Part shown: positions 48,421 through 56,263 of the stretch, one piece after another
How the letters are laid out: each line of letters opens with the position of its first letter
Numbering within the stretch: the stretch's first letter is position 1
Assembly (NCBI RefSeq): GCF_902459745.1
Contig: NZ_CABPSJ010000006.1
Coordinates: 1-64,000, forward strand
Direction: 5' to 3'
Length of the DNA: 64,000 nt
Origin: Pandoraea communis
GTDB lineage: Bacteria > Pseudomonadota > Gammaproteobacteria > Burkholderiales > Burkholderiaceae
Translations under genes and position numbers: made by a program
Notes under the pieces: generated by a model
Told to the model about the DNA's origin: nothing
What the model saw: the letters and a program-made list of their open reading frames with translations, nothing else
Databases searched by the model: none

Positions 48421-48480
48421 TTGCAGGCGTGCACTCACACATGCGCGGGCATGGATAGTCACCCGTCATAACCCGCCGAG

Positions 48481-50928
48481 TCAGTTCTGCCGCAGCATCG
48501 TGTTTCCGGTGCCTGTTGTCTTGGGCTTGGCGTAAAACTTCACGAGAAATGCCGCGGGGATAGGTGCGATGTTCTGGGCTTGCCCGAATGTGAGCAAGTG
48601 TCGCCAAATCGCGGCCCTATGAAATCCACCTAATGGAAATGAGGCCTGTATTCGTGCCACCACATCGCCTGGCATGGCAGCTAACTGTGCGTTTGTTGTC
48701 TCTCTCGCACGGTCTAACCGCCCTGCTAGTTCCAGCACGCTAACGGAAGCAAAATTCTCACGCGTGGCCGAAATGATGTCTCGCATAACGGCTCGCAACG
48801 ACTCGGACTTACCGGTCTCCCTAGCCTCAAAAATCAGTTCTGCGTTCACGTCCACGGGGAGTTCGATGGCCTGGCATGCTTGTATGATTTGGCGAAGGTC
48901 AGTAGCGGTCTGCCCTAAATGCTCCGTTGCGTGTCTATGAGCGTGCTGCCAGAGCGAGTGGTAGTCCGTGAACAGTACCGAGCCCGTTAGCGCCGCGAAG
49001 AACATCCCCGATTCAAGCGCAAATCCCTTTTGTACAAGGAAGCTTCCACGCTTGTTATCCGCGCAGGGCACCAGCACGGCGTATGGGTCGTTTGCAATCA
49101 TTTCCTTCGCAGCAGTGACCAGTGCTTCGATTTCTTCTCGGGAAGCTCCGCGCCGCTCGGTTCTGAAATGAGCCGCCAATGCTCCTTCGGGCATTCGATT
49201 TAATGCGACCAAGGTCTTGTATTTCATCGACCACATTCGGCGGAGGTCTTCTCGGGCAACGACCTCATCAGGTCCCTTAGTCCGCTCCTCCGCAGCTTTC
49301 ATCGAGGCCCGTGCGAATTCCACGTCGTAGTCACCAATGTCCGGGACCACATGGACGATGCCGTGAGCGATAAAGGGCCAAAGCGCGAGCATTAGCAGAA
49401 CATTCTCAACCGTATTGACTTTGTGTAAGCCCGGCGATTTGGTCGGACTGAATTCGGGTTGAAGAATTGCAGGATTCGGGAATGGATTCGCTATAACAAT
49501 CTCGTCGAAGAAGCCCAGCATGCCTACGACCGTACTATTCGCCGACCGCGCTTCGAGTACCCCCATGTAGACGGCCCGAAATGTGTCCGCACGAGGCCGG
49601 GGCAACAATTCTGACAAATTGGTATCAATCGGCCATAAGTCGGCTACGACCTGGTGGATTTCTTGGACCTGCTCGTCGCTAATGGTCGCTCGCACGTCGT
49701 CCCACGTCTTGTCAGCATCGAGTTCCAAGATGTGTTCCATTGCCCGGCAGAACATCAAATTCCGCTCACGTATCCCGAACACCTCCCAGGAGGGGCGTTG
49801 CTCCGCGGGGATGTCCTGACAACACTGTGCGAAAACTCTACCGCTGCCGCAACCGCACGGGTCTTCGGGCGCTAGGTCTGTCCGTATTTCCTTTCGATGT
49901 AAGTATTCGTGGGCTCCGGAGGTGCGACCATATGCGTCTTGATAATGGACGTGCCCATCATTGAACTTGATGAACATCTCGCCACCAAATTCCCAAAGGT
50001 GGTCTTTCGGGAGAAGTATGTTCTTGATTGAATCCCAAGGCCCAGCAAACACCTGTTCGGGATACAGCCAACCCTTCTCCGCAGCGGCAAGATATCGTTT
50101 TGCTCCTTCCTTGAGCACCACGTTTATGGCCGCCACCTCCTCTCGTGCTAGAGCTCGTGTTCGTATGTGTGCGTAAGAGTGCACGTAACCATTGCCGCGG
50201 AAACGCGCGTTTGTTCGTTTCGCAATCGGGTTTGTTGCGTCCGGATTCTTTGCGTACTCAACGTGCGTCAATATCAAGCAGGTGTTTGCGTTAAGTGGGA
50301 ATATGGTTTGCGTCCCGGCGAGTTCGACGCGTGCTGAGTTTGGATACGCACATGCCGGCGAACCAGAACCTAATGCGGGGTTGTATGTTGTGACGGGGTT
50401 GTCTGTAAGAAGAAACTTAATATCTGACTCATCGGCGGTGACAATCTCGCGAACCGACTCTGCCCACATCTGGCAATACATCGTTCGTAGGCTCTGCATT
50501 TCCCTCATTAGCTCGACATGGCTTAGCTTGGGATACGACGCCTTTATCCAGTCGAGCCCCTTGGGCGTTCTCAACTTTTGAGCGTCCATGTAGGCAAAGA
50601 AATCTTGGAACGCCTCATGCATTTCCGCAGGGTCCCCACGCGCAAATGCACTCACAGCGTCGGCACCTTTGGCATCGATTGGGCCGAACAGAAGTCGTTC
50701 AATCTCGTCGTTGATGTCCTCACCAAAGATAGTTGTGTACAAATCAGTCTCGTGAAAACAGCGCTTTGGCCCCCAACTCTGAATCGACGATTGGGTATTT
50801 ACGACACGCCCGTCGGGCAACGTTCTCGTTTCCGGATGCTTGTCCAAAACTACAAACCTTGATGCACCCGGCGCAAGAAATCCGCCTTGATACCATTGAG
50901 GGACATAATGATTGACTCTAGTTTTCAT
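48481..50928 (-). CDS. DUF4238 and SEC-C motif protein
   Basis: This 815-residue protein begins with a DUF4238-like domain (NHYVPQWYQGGF at the start, later LLTDNPVTTYNP and a Phe-Pro-Leu segment, ending about residue 280). A SEC-C zinc motif follows, EDPCGCGSGRVFAQCCQ (Cys 358, 360, 369, 370). The C-terminal ~440 residues are unassigned, mostly helical and contain no recognised motif. DUF4238 proteins are common in islands and defence contexts but lack a known activity; SEC-C is a small zinc-binding module. The start has GGAG upstream. Codon use is less GC-rich than in the core. Confidence 0.8.
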   Translation of the reverse strand: MKTRVNHYVPQWYQGGFLAPGASRFVVLDKHPETRTLPDGRVVNTQSSIQSWGPKRCFHETDLYTTIFGEDINDEIERLLFGPIDAKGADAVSAFARGDPAEMHEAFQDFFAYMDAQKLRTPKGLDWIKASYPKLSHVELMREMQSLRTMYCQMWAESVREIVTADESDIKFLLTDNPVTTYNPALGSGSPACAYPNSARVELAGTQTIFPLNANTCLILTHVEYAKNPDATNPIAKRTNARFRGNGYVHSYAHIRTRALAREEVAAINVVLKEGAKRYLAAAEKGWLYPEQVFAGPWDSIKNILLPKDHLWEFGGEMFIKFNDGHVHYQDAYGRTSGAHEYLHRKEIRTDLAPEDPCGCGSGRVFAQCCQDIPAEQRPSWEVFGIRERNLMFCRAMEHILELDADKTWDDVRATISDEQVQEIHQVVADLWPIDTNLSELLPRPRADTFRAVYMGVLEARSANSTVVGMLGFFDEIVIANPFPNPAILQPEFSPTKSPGLHKVNTVENVLLMLALWPFIAHGIVHVVPDIGDYDVEFARASMKAAEERTKGPDEVVAREDLRRMWSMKYKTLVALNRMPEGALAAHFRTERRGASREEIEALVTAAKEMIANDPYAVLVPCADNKRGSFLVQKGFALESGMFFAALTGSVLFTDYHSLWQHAHRHATEHLGQTATDLRQIIQACQAIELPVDVNAELIFEARETGKSESLRAVMRDIISATRENFASVSVLELAGRLDRARETTNAQLAAMPGDVVARIQASFPLGGFHRAAIWRHLLTFGQAQNIAPIPAAFLVKFYAKPKTTGTGNTMLRQN

Positions 50929-51216
50929 TCATCTGGCTCCGCGTGGCCCATGTTGGTATGCCGCCATGTAGGCAATGTACCCCACTCGCCCACCGGGGCT
51001 TGAGCATTCCCTTGCAGTCCTAGGTGAATAGTGGGTAGGAAGTGTGGACTGAGCTTGTCGTTGCCGCCACACGGACGCACGAGGTTGCGTAACACTGGAG
51101 ATGGAAGGTTCTCGACAACTTCCGCTGAGTTTGAGCACCCAGGTTGAGCTATCCAACTTCCGTTTTTGAATTCACTGCAGAGTCACAAGAGGCGCGTTGC
51201 ACACCTCCGGCATTCG
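50929..51216. other. Intergenic stretch between the SEC-C protein and the HTH regulator
   Basis: In 288 bases only short frames without ribosome sites are found. It should contain the promoter of the leftward DUF4238/SEC-C gene, but no clear -35/-10 pair is visible. Confidence 0.4.
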
Positions 51217-51681
51217 TCAAATCGTCTGATGTACGAGAAGTTCGCTCGGCGGCACATCAAGGGCCTCGGCTAGCTTGAATAGGCTCGAAACATCAATATT
51301 CTGGTTGCTTACCTCAAGCAGCGCCACGTAGTTTCTCGACAGTCCGGCTCGAGCAGAAAGCTTTTCTTGAGAATACGCGCGTTCATTTCGCAGGCGCCGA
51401 ATGTTCTGGACAACCCGCTCCTTGATTTGTGCTGTTGGTTCTTCCCGGCGCGCGATTCGCTTGTCACTTACAAGCGATGCCGCGTCCACTCCTGCTGCAA
51501 TGGCAAGGCGTTCCAGTGTCTCAATAGAGATGTTTCGGTTCCCGGACTCGACCTTTGCGACCAAGCTGCGATGTACTCCCGCGAACGCTGCAAACGTATC
51601 CTGAGATACGCCGGCTTCGTTACGGAGCTCCCGTGTCCGACGGGCAACCTGTTCCAGGAAGTTCTGACTATTGATAACCAT
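51217..51681 (-). CDS. Tandem HTH (XRE/Cro-C1 type) transcriptional regulator
   Basis: From the ATG at 51681 this is a 154-residue protein of two Cro/C1-type HTH domains. The first is at about residues 12-66 (RTRELRNEAGVSQDTFAAFAGVHRSLVAKVESG), the second at 88-145 (NIRRLRNERAYSQEKLSARAGLSRNYVALLE). The frame stays open to 51810, but the additional residues are hydrophobic and unlike the family. Two DNA-binding domains in one chain could bridge adjacent sites. The direct repeat of GACACCATAA just upstream has the spacing such a protein might read, suggesting autoregulation and control of the divergent three-gene operon. Confidence 0.85.
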   Translation of the reverse strand: MVINSQNFLEQVARRTRELRNEAGVSQDTFAAFAGVHRSLVAKVESGNRNISIETLERLAIAAGVDAASLVSDKRIARREEPTAQIKERVVQNIRRLRNERAYSQEKLSARAGLSRNYVALLEVSNQNIDVSSLFKLAEALDVPPSELLVHQTI

Positions 51682-51730
51682 GGCGCTGGCAAGCTTGCGG
51701 AAAACGAACAGCGCCCTCAACCCAAAATAC

Positions 51731-51755
51731 GACACCATAATGTTTGACACCATAA
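51731..51755. promoter_or_regulatory. Direct-repeat operator in the divergent HTH promoter
   Basis: GACACCATAA occurs at 51731-51740 and again at 51746-51755 (15-base period, 5-base spacer); TACAAT lies at 51764-51769. On the minus strand the repeats read TTATGGTGTC. They lie between the regulator and the rightward operon, where a tandem-HTH repressor would act. Confidence 0.6.
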
Positions 51756-51870
51756 AATAAAGGTACAATTTGGATGCCAGCGAAAGTAACGTCGTGTCTT
51801 GCCAAATCAAATAATCGGTATACGGCCTTCCACGAAGTTGGGGGTGGACCGATTCGACCCGAGGATTGCC

Positions 51871-52203
51871 ATGGGACGCCTAGGAGACGCGGTAACGATT
51901 CTTATGAATCCGCATCCGTGCACGTGTGACCTCGCGCAGCCTGACCAGGAGGTGATTAAGGACGTTCTGGACGAGTTGCCCCTCCTGGAGTTGATACGTC
52001 AGCTTTCGGTGACAGGGCTGGAGCCGGCCATCATGGCGCGAGCCAAAGCTCTAGGTGCTTCGCTATTTGTGCGTGATGGGATTGCCATATGTCGGATAGG
52101 GAGCATTTGTGCCTCCGGCTCAACCTATGAGGATGCGGCACTGCGCGCGATGCTGAGAGTGCATCTGAGGACGACTGCAAGCGTTGATGGAGGTGTGGAA
52201 TGA
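51871..52203 (+). CDS. Hypothetical protein, first gene of a three-gene island operon
   Basis: From ATG 51871 (GAGGA upstream) this is a 110-residue protein with no recognised family. It has a CTC motif near the N-terminus (MNPHPCTCDLAQPD), a helical middle and a C-terminal half with two cysteines (IAICRIGSICASG). A TTG at 51799 would add 24 residues. Its stop overlaps the next start by four bases. It is divergent from the tandem-HTH gene. Confidence 0.6.
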   Translation: MGRLGDAVTILMNPHPCTCDLAQPDQEVIKDVLDELPLLELIRQLSVTGLEPAIMARAKALGASLFVRDGIAICRIGSICASGSTYEDAALRAMLRVHLRTTASVDGGVE

Positions 52204-52556
52204 GTAATGAAGCGATTCCGGAAGACTTCCCTCGCGATTCAACGATTTCCACCATGCCCGGCTATCAACCCAAGATTGGCGTCCGCCGCGTTGAGGGCAA
52301 GTACATCGCGGGGTATACAGAGGACGAACTCCGCGAGCGATACGATGAGTGCGTGCGCCTCTCTGGGCAATTGGCGTCCTACTGCAGAAGGAAGATGGCC
52401 GAGAAAAAATGGGGGCTCGACGAGGCTATCAATCGCGTCGAGTCTTCGGTGCGAGCGAAAGTGAGCACGGGGGAGTGGAAGTTGAGCAACCAGGAGTGCG
52501 AGTGGATGCTTGAGAAAATGCGTAAGCGGCTCGCTGACGAATCCGCGGCTGAATAA
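52200..52556 (+). CDS. Hypothetical protein, second gene of a three-gene island operon
   Basis: This 118-residue protein is soluble, highly charged and helical. It has the segment GYTEDELRERYDECVRLSGQLASYCRRK followed by helices rich in Glu, Arg and Lys. No family is recognised. It overlaps the upstream gene by ATGA and is followed 27 bases later by the phosphatase-like gene. Confidence 0.65.
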   Translation: MSNEAIPEDFPRDSTISTMPGYQPKIGVRRVEGKYIAGYTEDELRERYDECVRLSGQLASYCRRKMAEKKWGLDEAINRVESSVRAKVSTGEWKLSNQECEWMLEKMRKRLADESAAE

Positions 52557-52583
52557 GGCTGGGCCTCGCGTAAGGAGGTATGT

Positions 52584-53069
52584 ATGCCTCGTTCGAGTCA
52601 TCGCTCGAAGAACCTTGTTACACTTCTCTACAAACCGCAGCCTGGGCCGCGACGGGTACTTGCGATGTCGAGAGCCGATGCAGAGCGGTTACCCGCCATC
52701 CCAACTGTTGCGGTAATCTCCATTACGGCGCCAGAGCGCCCGCCAGCAAAGCTCAGCGACTTCAGGAACGTCTTGCGATTGAGTTTTTCCGATGTGGACC
52801 ACCTCAACCCAGCCATATCAACCCGAGCACGAGAGAAGCTGGCGAACGCGTTCACGCTTCGGCAGGCCGATGAGATACGTGCCTTTGTGGAAGGTCTTCC
52901 GACTTCGATTGAGTCAATTGTCGTGCATTGCGAGGGAGGTTATTCCCGCTCCTGTGCAGTAGCTCTTGGACTGCATCGCCTATATGGCTACCAAGTCGAC
53001 ATTGAAGCGATGACGCATGCGAATCCGTCGGTCGTGCAGCTCATAACAACGCTACATATCGGCATGTGA
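52584..53069 (+). CDS. Tyrosine/dual-specificity phosphatase-like protein
   Basis: This 161-residue protein carries the cysteine-phosphatase loop VHCEGGYSRS (Cys 116, Arg 122; C-x5-R-S), so it should form a phosphocysteine intermediate. A general-acid Asp could be the one in SDVDHLNP, about 45 residues earlier, as in compact dual-specificity phosphatases. GGAGGTATGT lies directly before the ATG. It is the last gene of the three-gene operon beside the HTH regulator. Its substrate could be phosphotyrosine, a nucleotide or RNA 5' phosphates; sequence does not tell. Confidence 0.75.
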   Translation: MPRSSHRSKNLVTLLYKPQPGPRRVLAMSRADAERLPAIPTVAVISITAPERPPAKLSDFRNVLRLSFSDVDHLNPAISTRAREKLANAFTLRQADEIRAFVEGLPTSIESIVVHCEGGYSRSCAVALGLHRLYGYQVDIEAMTHANPSVVQLITTLHIGM

Positions 53070-53784
53070 CATTCCCCCGGGCGGCCGGTAGTTCGGGTGC
53101 CCCTCTGTCCCCTCTCCCCTAGCCGCCGCCCAGAAGAAACGAGCGTGATTTCCGTACACCTCGGAGGCTTGGTTGGCAATATCGAAGGCGGTGGCCAGCA
53201 CCAGCGAGGCAGGTGCGTGACAATCGCGAGGGTGTCTTGATATAGCTCTTCGACTTGCTCGTCGGTGGCCTGCTTATGCTCAACTCTGGCTGGCTCGACC
53301 TGCCTGTGCGCGAGACGTTCGTGTCTGATAGACCTGAGGTCCGCCAGTACTGAGGCGCACTCGCCGTTCTGCATGTACTTTCGTGTAAGCGCCAGTACCT
53401 TGTCCCGTTTGGGCGACAGCGCGTCGCGCATCAAGCCCTCGGGGTCAGGACCAACTCGAACGCGTTCGGCGCGTTCACGCACGAGAGCGTCGAAGCATCG
53501 CTCGTCGCGCAGAATCTCCGAAATTGCGGTCAATCTCACAGCCTGCTTGTTAGCATCCCAAACACGTGAGACCGCTAGCAGGAGCTCACGCCTTAGCGCC
53601 ATGCGCACGATTTGGAACGTATGAGTCGCGCACGAGGTTCCCATTCGTGCCTGAAGGTCGATGTCGTGGCCGTCGGTTTCCAACTCTCGTGAAGCATGAC
53701 AGCGAGAACCGCCTCGTCTTCTGCTGCTCGCACGAGCGCCTTCAATCTTTCAATGGCCGACGCCACATTCTCGTCTGTCATCAT
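53052..53784 (-). pseudogene. AbiU2-like abortive-infection gene with two frameshifts
   Basis: Three reading frames read in order give one AbiU2-like protein. Frame one (ATG 53784, GAGGA upstream) runs to HESWKPTA. Frame two resumes at HDIDLQARMGTSCATHTF and continues through LLAVSRVWDANKQAVRLTAI and RHERLAHRQ to DTLAIVT. Frame three continues PASLVLATAFDIANQ and EVYGNHARFFWAAARGE. One base appears lost near 53668-53672 and one gained (or two lost) near 53205-53225. The RHERLAH segment fits the Rx4-6H motif of HEPN RNases, and AbiU2 is HEPN-related. The family call is from memory. Its 3' end overlaps the convergent phosphatase gene. Confidence 0.65.
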
Positions 53785-54053
53785 CAAGCATCCTCAGAGT
53801 ATGAAGCATCCCTAGCCGTCTCCGATGCAAATGATGTGAAAGCAGTAAGTCTGTGACTGCAAGTACCAAATTGTCCAAGATTACTTTCAGCTCGGTCCTT
53901 GAATTTCGATAGCACGCCAAGGGTCACAAAGGCATTACTCACCGATACACGTTAACGTGACAACCGCCACTGCAGTTGCCGTCTAGCGGTGGATATGACA
54001 TCAATGAACGTTGCGACGGTCACATCCGGCTCCAAGTTCGTCGTAGGGAAAAT
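53785..54053. other. Gap between the drmB-like gene and the AbiU2-like pseudogene
   Basis: No gene, and in particular no drmC-like nuclease, is found in these 269 bases. The only structure is a perfect 12-base palindrome CACGTTAACGTG at 53948-53959. No T-rich terminator is obvious after the drmB-like gene. Confidence 0.5.
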
Positions 54054-56249
54054 CTACGGTCGGACCATATCGAGATAACCGCGAATCGGCAGACCTCGTT
54101 TGTCGAAGCGAGGACTTCCGCCGATAGACCGCAGCACTGACCTCGATAGTAGCTTGTTGCCTGCTATACAAGACGTCTCCGGCATCATCACGCAATCGGG
54201 ACATGCACCGCCGCGCTCCGTGCAAAGCGAACCCGTACCGCACTGGGTTGCCTTGGAGGCCAGCAACGCGGTCAGCATCGCAGTACCGGCGTTGCGCCAA
54301 AGTGCGGACAGATTGCCCAAGTCCATCGTCGTGCCGTTTCGGTACACCACGAACGCCAAGTCTGCCGGGAAAATGTACTCGCCCAGTGAACCAAGGTCTA
54401 AGCCCGAATATTCGGACACGTGCTTCATCAGCAGATGCGAGTAGCTGTGCAACAGCGTATATAGGTAGAAGTAGACTGGCGGCGACGAGGTTTCAGGTAG
54501 GTTGTCCAGGAAGGGGCTCATCGACCGCGCTGCAGCTAGCAGGCCAGCGCCAGTCTTCTCGCCCGTATTTAATGTGAACATGTCCGGGCACTTGAGGGTA
54601 TGGAGCCATTCAAGAACGAGTTCTTCTTTGAGGCGCACGTACAGCGCTTCGTTGCCCTGCGGCACAACATAGACGGGATACCGCATCGTGTCATTCTGCT
54701 TGACTGGCGGAAACAAGTTCAAGCGAACGGGCATGTCCGCGCCGCGTTTGTCTCGAAGGACGGGCGTTGACTCCATTCGCGAATAGCCGAAGCTAAAGCG
54801 GCAAAGGTCAAACTCACGGATGAGGCCCATATCCTCTAAGCCCAGCTTGTCCAGCAGGACTCGCGTGGCCGCCTGCATCTGGTCCGTTTTGCCCTTATCC
54901 TCCGGTGCCAAGTTCTCGTCAAGCCTCGTGAATGATACATAGGGCTTCTTCCCGTTCGTCCTCGTTTCGACGTCGAGGCGTACACTCTTCAATGTGGCAT
55001 GTTCGATGGCGAGGCGGAATGGGTCGAACTTCGACGCGAACATCGACTGCCTGTTCTGGATGTTCGACAAGACCGCGGTGGGAAGGTCTGACTTGGGTAA
55101 CAAAATCTGGCGCCGCCGCAGGTCATCTAGAACCCGTTGCTTGTGACTATACGCAAGGTCGATAGAACCCTTCAGCGTTGCACGCATGGCCTCTGGAAAT
55201 CCCTCGAGGGTGCGAATCTGCTCTACGGCCGCCAGATAGTCAGCGAGGTCTTTGGCACACTCCGGCTTGTCCTGGCAGGCGCTCTGAACGTCCTTGTCGG
55301 TGAGGGAATGAACGGCGAAGCCGTACTGCTTGGCGACGAAATCCCTCAGTTCTGCCTCGTGCCCAGGTCGCAATCGCGTCAGCAACTGCTGGCTCCCGTC
55401 CTTGAAGTCGATGAAGAGGTCCGATTTGACATAGTAGGCGCTGGACGCACGGTAAGGTGCTGCCTGCATACGCACCTCAGTGAGCCGGTCTGGCCCCATC
55501 GCCGGTCCAAGGATGCGCAGGGTGTCGCGGTCATTCTGCAGCCACTTGGGCGACAGCGGCTTATCGCATGCGGCGCACTCGAAGAACCAATCACCGATGC
55601 CAGCCGAGCGCCGGTTCAGCTTGAACTGGAAGCTGCCGCAAACGCAGCTGTCATAGCGCTTGACGACTTTGGCGTCACGGTCGCTCCAGTGCCACTGCCC
55701 CGGGAAGGCCGCCTCCCAGTGACCAGACCAGTGCACGAATATGACGTCCAACTGCTCCCAGTCGCAAGGTCCTTTCCTTTTCGGGTTAGGGCAGTGCTCA
55801 GGGGTTAGCCTTTCCAGATTCCTGTCCAGTTCCGCGAGTGTCTCGTAGCCTTGGAACATCCCACACGTCCTGCACACGAACGTCAGGGGTGCCGGCGAAT
55901 ACTCCATGTGAGACGGGCGACAGAGGTAGAAGCGGTCTTGACCCGGCAGTTGAAATTCCGTCCTGCTCGAGTCCAGCATAGCGTGGTCAACGCACTGGGC
56001 AGGCAGGATGTGCGGTTTAGTTGAGTCACCATCTCGCGCGGACGACGCAGCACGGAACCACGCACGCCCAAGTTCGTTCATCCGCTCGAATACCAAGTCC
56101 ATGGTCGACTCGGACAGCTGAATTGGCTCACCTGCCGACGAACGAGCGATGCATGCCCCCATACCTCCTTCAAACGTAAAGAAGCTTTCTGGTGCGTAGG
56201 CCGTCGCAAGCTGGTTGCGAGAGCGGTTCATTGTCTTAGCTTTGGCCAT
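54054..56249 (-). CDS. drmB: DrmB-like DUF1998 protein of a DISARM-like system
   Basis: This 731-residue protein has the DUF1998 domain at its C-terminus (about 590-700). Segments seen are LLHSYSHLLMKHVSEYSGLDLG, GEYIFPADLAFVVYR and a cysteine cluster CGTGSLCTERGGACPDC followed by PETSCIAGN. The N-terminal half carries zinc-type pairs (FVCRTCG near 126, CVCG, CAACDKPL). In DISARM, DrmB is the helicase partner. The gene begins 14 bases after the helicase stop with AGAGAGG upstream, so they are cotranscribed. DUF1998 is also fused to helicases in Druantia and YprA-like proteins; the split arrangement favours DISARM. Confidence 0.85.
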   Translation of the reverse strand: MAKAKTMNRSRNQLATAYAPESFFTFEGGMGACIARSSAGEPIQLSESTMDLVFERMNELGRAWFRAASSARDGDSTKPHILPAQCVDHAMLDSSRTEFQLPGQDRFYLCRPSHMEYSPAPLTFVCRTCGMFQGYETLAELDRNLERLTPEHCPNPKRKGPCDWEQLDVIFVHWSGHWEAAFPGQWHWSDRDAKVVKRYDSCVCGSFQFKLNRRSAGIGDWFFECAACDKPLSPKWLQNDRDTLRILGPAMGPDRLTEVRMQAAPYRASSAYYVKSDLFIDFKDGSQQLLTRLRPGHEAELRDFVAKQYGFAVHSLTDKDVQSACQDKPECAKDLADYLAAVEQIRTLEGFPEAMRATLKGSIDLAYSHKQRVLDDLRRRQILLPKSDLPTAVLSNIQNRQSMFASKFDPFRLAIEHATLKSVRLDVETRTNGKKPYVSFTRLDENLAPEDKGKTDQMQAATRVLLDKLGLEDMGLIREFDLCRFSFGYSRMESTPVLRDKRGADMPVRLNLFPPVKQNDTMRYPVYVVPQGNEALYVRLKEELVLEWLHTLKCPDMFTLNTGEKTGAGLLAAARSMSPFLDNLPETSSPPVYFYLYTLLHSYSHLLMKHVSEYSGLDLGSLGEYIFPADLAFVVYRNGTTMDLGNLSALWRNAGTAMLTALLASKATQCGTGSLCTERGGACPDCVMMPETSCIAGNKLLSRSVLRSIGGSPRFDKRGLPIRGYLDMVRP

Positions 56250-56263
56250 CTCTTTTACCTCTC

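Noticed and set aside
48242-48607. A 121-codon minus-strand frame at the island edge
   Set aside because: It overlaps the end of the DUF4238/SEC-C gene and the recombinase-like relic, and has no ribosome site or family pattern.
51744-51769. Promoter TTGACA...TACAAT for the rightward island operon
   Set aside because: The hexamers look good but the spacer is only 14 bases; TACAAT alone may still be a -10 box.
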